From Solanum dulcamara (lineage: Eukaryota > Streptophyta > Magnoliopsida > Solanales > Solanaceae): DNA of 64,000 bases. The notes beneath the pieces were generated by a model that saw only the letters and a list, made by a program, of their open reading frames with translations, was not told the DNA's origin and ran no database searches. Each line of letters starts with the position of its first letter. Within the stretch, counting starts at the first letter, position 1. A program made the translations under genes and the position numbers. The stretch covers positions 49,802,501 through 49,866,500 of the forward strand of contig NC_077243.1 of NCBI RefSeq assembly GCF_947179165.1, written 5' to 3'. Positions 59,428 to 64,000 of this stretch are shown here, piece by piece.

Positions 59428-60056
59428 TGTAAGACTCTGACAAATCGAAAAGCTAGAATCAAGAGAAAATCCTAAAAAATGTCGATTGAACCTAAATTTA
59501 CGACCTACTCTATGAATCGTATAGGTTCCTATGACTGGTAGAAATGAGTCGTAGAGGGAGTCTTGGGTATTGATCAGGACCAAAGTTTATAAGATGTCCT
59601 ACAAGTCCATATTATGACTCATAGTTCATTGGATGAGTTGTAACACTGATTTGTACCCAAACTTCAGAGGCCCATGTTTCAGAGTTTCTCAGGATCGAGT
59701 CCATGACTTGACAGAAAGAATCGTAGAAGATTAGACGACTCATAGAAATAAGATATTTCAAAAGTTTAGAGACTCCAAGTTTGCAATTTTAATACCTGCA
59801 GGACGAGTCCAAATGATGACTCGTAATCAGAAAGACGATTCATAGACACTACTCGTATGCAAACTTTAGAGACTCAACTTCAGGACCTTTTATCATACCT
59901 GCAGGATGAGTCATTTTGATGATTCGTCATCTCTACTATGATTCATAGGAACAAAGTCGTAGGTCCAAAACTTGAGTTTTAATAAAGGGTATTTGTGTTA
60001 TTTCCCAATTCAGTTCAATGAAGGTAGACACAATTATGGATAAGTTTAAACCTATA
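59428..60056 (+). repeat. T6 3' LTR, first piece
   Basis: TGTAAGACTCTG start. It matches 38822-38977 plus 47945-48420 and shows the undisturbed T7 target (AAAGTTTATAAG). Palindromic slot 59510-59950. It ends with CTATA, the S2 target duplication. Confidence 0.85.
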
Positions 60057-62379
60057 TGTCACGACCTAAGCCTAGGGCCTAGATGTGATACGGCGAATGA
60101 GAAACTCGAAAGTACCTCAAACAAGCCTCTTAGCATTCATTTAGCCATTCATAGGTAATGATAAAAAAACAAGCGGAAACTATAATAGTAAATCTTCAAC
60201 TTACATATGTCCAATAATACCTCTAACTTTTAGATTTATTGGAGGCTAAGACAAGTCTCAAGCTCACCCTCAATCAAAATAGAATGAATTGTCATAGTAA
60301 GTGTCTAGAGGTCTCAACATATCATAAGCTAGAAAGACAAAGGAGTATTGTTCTCAAAACATGGGAACTCACTAAAAGTAGCCTTCAAATGAAATCTCAA
60401 CTAGCCACGTGGAGGAAAATGGGGAGGAGCACCGGTCTCTACATGTTAATATCATGTAGGCAAAAGAGTATGCATTAGTACTTTGAATGTACGAAGTATG
60501 TAAGCATGCATGAACATTGAGGAAATATTAAAATATTTATGTAATATGAAACATAATGCAATGCATGCATAATCAATAATATAGATATCCTTTAAAACAT
60601 TCATTTTGTGGAAAAATGACCATAACCGACATTTAAGACCATGCGAGCTATTACATGGAATCTAACATAACCCCCTACGTTAGCCGAAAAGACTACTTGC
60701 CGGGTAGAACTCTATCAACTTCATTCATTTCTTTAACTTTAACTTTAAGGGCTTTCATGGACCCATTAGCCTAAGCCTATAAGGGCTCCTATGTTGGAAC
60801 ATAGTTAATGAGACAAGGGGTTGTTACTAGAATTCCCTTAACGAATTCCATCTCAAAGGCTCATTCGGTGCTAAGTCAATCCCACGGAATAGTTTAATAC
60901 TTCAAAATATTCATAGCATATAGCTTGAGAATTCAAAACATCATATTCGGTGGAATAGCTCATTAAAAGCTTTAGTGATTCAAATTTGCAAGAATTGTCC
61001 TTATAACATAAAGAATCCATCATTCATAGCATTTCATCATTTTTTTATTTCATAACACTTCTTTTTGATCATAGACATTGCTTTCATAAATATTTATTTG
61101 GAGTCAAAGCTTTCAAGTCAAACTTCATTGAAAATATAGTAAAACTAGGTGGGTTTAAATCACTTTAACTTTCAAACATGTACGTAAATGAAATTATGCA
61201 TAAATAATTTGAAATTCATTAATTAAAAATCATGCTTTAAACAACCCACCATGAATTTCAAGAACCTTTAAAGAGCTAAATAGGGAAAAATACTTGAAAA
61301 CCATCAACTCATACATATAAAATCATATTGCATCAAAATAGACCAATAATCATTATTTTAATCATAATTCATGCTATTAAGTAAAAATAAGAATTACCCA
61401 TAAGAAAATATTACTTGAAATCAAAAAATTTAGTTGAAAGAGTTTTGGACTACATGGGTGGAAAAACCCATGGATAAACACCCACATAACTTAGAGTAAA
61501 GCTTAAAGAAAATAAATATAATTTATCATATAATCAAAATACTTTAGGCATGAGAGTAGAATAAATACTCTCATTGAAGTCTTACATACCTGGAATTCGA
61601 AGCGTTACTCAGAATCGAAGGAATTAATAAACACTCTTGAATCCTAGCATTTTCTACTCGCTGGAGCGTTTTGTATACTACCCAGAGTATATGAATCACC
61701 AGAATAGTATTTCTACACTACTAAGAACTAAAACTATATTTTGAGAATGAGTAAAGGAATGTATAGAGAGAAGAGTTGCTTGAGAAAGCTTGATCAACAA
61801 AATGATAAAATAAGATGCGTATTTATAGGTGTGAAAGAGAGACCTAACAATAATTAAACTAATTATAAAGAAAAATCTAAAAATTTAATGAAAGATTGTG
61901 ATGTCATGGGTGATGTCAAATGGAGGACTATTGATGTCAAATGGATCTAGATATTTCCATGGTTGGTGAGATGAAACTTTTTTAATGAAATAGCCTTTTT
62001 TGGAGTTACGCTTGAAAAAGATAACTTCCTTATTAAGATTTGGTGTCTTTATATGAATTGTTTCTCTAGAAGTCTACTTTCATGTCGTTCAAGAATCAAT
62101 GGATTTGGAGAATCCTACAGTGACAAATGATTTTTCTTCTACAAATACTTCATTTCATCACAACACCATGTCTTACAACAATTAATTTATTCGACCTACT
62201 TAACCTCCAAAACATAAAATATAGTCATAAAAGTTGTAGGTAATGATGTTCGAGTTATTTAAAAATTTGAATCACTTAATTTGGACCATCCTATGAAATG
62301 TTATGCCTAGAATACCAAAACTGTACCATTTTCATCGAGAATTGGAATATCACATACAACATTTTTAGGGTGTGTTACA
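60057..62379 (-). mobile_element. S2: minus-oriented solo LTR in the T6 3' LTR
   Basis: 2,323 bp, plus-strand ends TGTCACGACCTAAGCC and GGTGTGTTACA, perfect duplications CTATA at 60052-60056 and 62380-62384. A TATA box (TATAAATA on the minus strand, 61827-61820) lies about 550 bases from its 5' end. No internal sequence. The LTR ends and the middle blocks (near 60640-60720 and 60830-60890) place it with the chromovirus LTRs, but its promoter-proximal third is unlike the others. Confidence 0.9.
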
Positions 62380-62384
62380 CTATA

Positions 62385-62629
62385 TCTACCTAATCCTTTG
62401 AAATTCCCTCATTATAAATCACCCTTAAAAATTCTCTAAGGCAAGACTCAATCCTCACAAGGATTGTTCTCCAAGCTGCAAGCGAGTGTTTCAGATTTCC
62501 TTTAGGGTTTCTTCTCAATTCTAAGAGATTTCAATCAAGGTATGTAGGAATTAATCCATGGGTTCCTTTCACTCATAGAGTCCCAAAGTTTTCTCAAAGT
62601 ATCCTTAAATTTTCAATTATTTATAAACC
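62385..62629 (+). repeat. T6 3' LTR, second piece
   Basis: Resumes after S2 and aligns with 48407-48640 (GGATTGTTCTCCAAGCTGCA block, TCAATCAAGGTATGTAGG block). Cut at 62630 by N2; the last five bases AAACC should be the N2 target duplication. Confidence 0.85.
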
Positions 62630-63023
62630 TGTCATGATCCAACCCCGTAGGCCATAACGGGTGCGCGAATTGGACACTCGTGTATACCCCTGCTATTATA
62701 AGTGAACCTGTCCCCTATTTATGTTACAATGTACCGACAGGCACGATAACATATGAGCCGATGAGGCCATCACAAAATATAGGAACAACCGTACATACAT
62801 ACATATACAACCCATATACATGTCCACAAACCTTTAAGAGTAAGAACAGTATCATAAGGCGGGATAGGGCCCCCGCCATACCCATGATCAAATAAATATA
62901 TACATTGAGGGTTAGTACCAAAACTAGGCTCCGTCACAATGGAGTGCTTCTGAGCTGCTGAGTGGAACTCCTACGCTGGCAGATCCCTAAAGTATATATC
63001 TGTACCTGCAGGCATGAATGCAG

Positions 63024-63046
63024 CCCCCCCCCCCCAAAAAAAAAAA
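63024..63046. repeat. C12-A11 homopolymer pair in N2
   Basis: Twelve C followed by eleven A and GGG, where the other N-family LTRs have only 3-6 C, a GAGG or GAAG core and 3-5 A. Confidence 0.85.
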
Positions 63047-63285
63047 GGGTCAGTACGACATATGTACTGAGTATATAAGCATAGACATCATAAGGAAATT
63101 ACAGTTGGTATAGGGATGTAGGGGCAAGTATGAAATCTAATCATTTACTGTACCTGTAGCTTATAACATAAAGTCATACATACTATCATCACGTACTGTA
63201 CCCGGCTCGTTCGGGACTTGGTGTTACAACTACATAACTTTTTTATCATAAGCATCTATATATTATTAGTGTCATCTCATATAAT

Positions 63286-63490
63286 AATGTCGAGGAATGT
63301 ACGGCCCAATCCATATATTATAGTAATGCTGAGGAACGTTCGGTCCAATCCATATATCATATAGTAATACCGAAGAATGTTTGGCCTGATCCAGATATCA
63401 TATAGTAATACCGAGGAACGTTCGGCCCGATCTATATATTATATAGTAATACCGAGGAACGTTTGGTCCGATCCATATATTATATATACA
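63286..63490 (-). repeat. Five tandem 41 bp units in the N2 LTR
   Basis: Units of the form AATACCGAGGAACGTTCGGC followed by a CCGATCCATATATTATATAGT-like half. Lengths are 39-42; the third and fourth are the most regular. Same slot as 4692-4938 and 8891-9140. Confidence 0.85.
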
Positions 63491-64000
63491 TACATATCCA
63501 GCCCCCTAGTGCGTAACCATATGCATTTTAGATTGTATTTGAGACTCGATGGAATACTCAAAATATGCTATCATTCAAAAACAAAGACAAGAGTCATATC
63601 AAGTACCTTTTGATTACCACTATGGATTAGGTCAAAATGGAACTTTTGAAATCATATTCCCGTATCAGGTCATCATCAAATATCTTTTGGGAATCAAGAA
63701 GTTGGATATCCTAATGGCTTTAAAAAGAGGAACTTCCTTAGAATCATATACACTTTATCTATTGGTCTCATAAGATCAAGCCAAAAAGAAAGGAAGATTA
63801 GATTTACATATATACTACTTCCCAATGTATAAAAAAACTTGAGAAGCAATAGCTCAATTATTGTAAGAGTTCCAACATTAGAGGATGAGTAAGAAACACC
63901 TAGGAATGGAATCACCTCTGAGATTGTATCATCTTTTACGTACATCTAGGACATGCCAAAAGAAGAGAAAGGGTAGGCTTTATATACTCTCTACTCTCCC

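Larger units (their letters stand above)
38822..62629 (+). mobile_element. T6: chromovirus host of four later insertions, 3' end outside window
   Basis: The 5' LTR is 38822-38977 plus 47945-50030, split by T7. The interior is 50031-59427, split by the LINE at 51305-55676. The 3' LTR is 59428-60056 plus 62385-62629, split by S2 and cut at 62630 by N2. The pieces join precisely when insertions and their duplications are removed, and the 5' and 3' LTR pieces align with each other (for example 48407-48640 with 62385-62625). T6 itself sits in the gag leader of T5. Confidence 0.85.
62630..64000 (-). mobile_element. N2: LTR of the N family, running off the right edge
   Basis: The plus-strand start TGTCATGATCCAACCCC and the following 1.3 kb align with the N1 LTRs (the TGGAGTGCTTC block, the GGTCAGTACGACATATGTACTGAG block, the sub-repeat region, then the AAGAGAAAGGGTAGG-TTTA block). 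Only the part up to the window end is seen, so whether it is solo or complete is unknown. Confidence 0.85.

Noticed and set aside
63286..63490. Regular 41 bp repeats considered as a CRISPR-like array
   Set aside because: The repeats are contiguous and imperfect without unique spacers, occur inside an LTR found several times in the window, and the genome is a plant.

Overview
This 64 kb window looks like repeat-rich, probably heterochromatic, DNA of a flowering plant. I place it in the nightshade family (Capsicum or Solanum most likely). That rests on general familiarity with these Gag, chromodomain and LTR sequences and with the plant transposon-type protein at 18.4 kb, not on a database search. 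I see no host gene, no tRNA or rRNA gene and no CRISPR array. Almost every stretch that can be explained is a retrotransposon or a broken piece of one.

Layout. 1-2569: 5' end of a minus-strand Ty3/gypsy chromovirus (T1, Tekay/Del-like), sitting in the end of a plus-strand relative (T2, to 3608). 3996-11379: complete minus-strand non-autonomous element (N1) with two 3.1-3.2 kb LTRs, only 1.08 kb of interior and a 5 bp target-site duplication (TSD) ATACC. 11385-14182: older minus-oriented LTR debris. 14183-18346: plus-strand chromovirus (T3) that has lost its whole reverse transcriptase. 18353-about 19890: degenerate plant transposon-type pseudogene, then non-coding sequence with an LTR-like tail to 22350. 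22440-30501: complete minus-strand chromovirus (T4), TSD GTACA, whose reverse-transcriptase catalytic motif is deleted. 31194-34819: 3.6 kb solo LTR (S1), TSD ACAAT. 36392-64000: a nest. T5 (only its 5' LTR and leader visible) is interrupted by T6, which runs from 38822 past the right edge. T6 carries T7 (38978-47939, TSD GTTCA) in its 5' LTR, an inverted LINE fragment (51305-55676, 14 bp TSD) in its gag-pol, a solo LTR S2 (60057-62379, TSD CTATA) in its 3' LTR, and the start of another N-family LTR (N2, 62630 onward).

How the parts relate. The chromoviruses with a legible leader share a tRNA-iMet-type primer binding site. T4, T6 and T7 keep recognisable Gag, protease, reverse transcriptase (RT), RNase H, integrase and C-terminal chromodomain, and T7 keeps a good polypurine tract (PPT). 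All are pseudogenes. The non-autonomous N1 has the same type of primer binding site and a similar sequence before its polypurine tract, so I infer that chromovirus proteins once mobilised it. The most informative observations are the LINE with its 5' part inverted (a twin-priming signature) and an unusual series of splice-acceptor-like motifs in its 3' region; a sharp low-divergence tract between the two LTRs of N1; and two repeat-filled slots inside LTRs that keep their place but not their sequence. I found no new enzymatic or defence system; what is unusual is structural.
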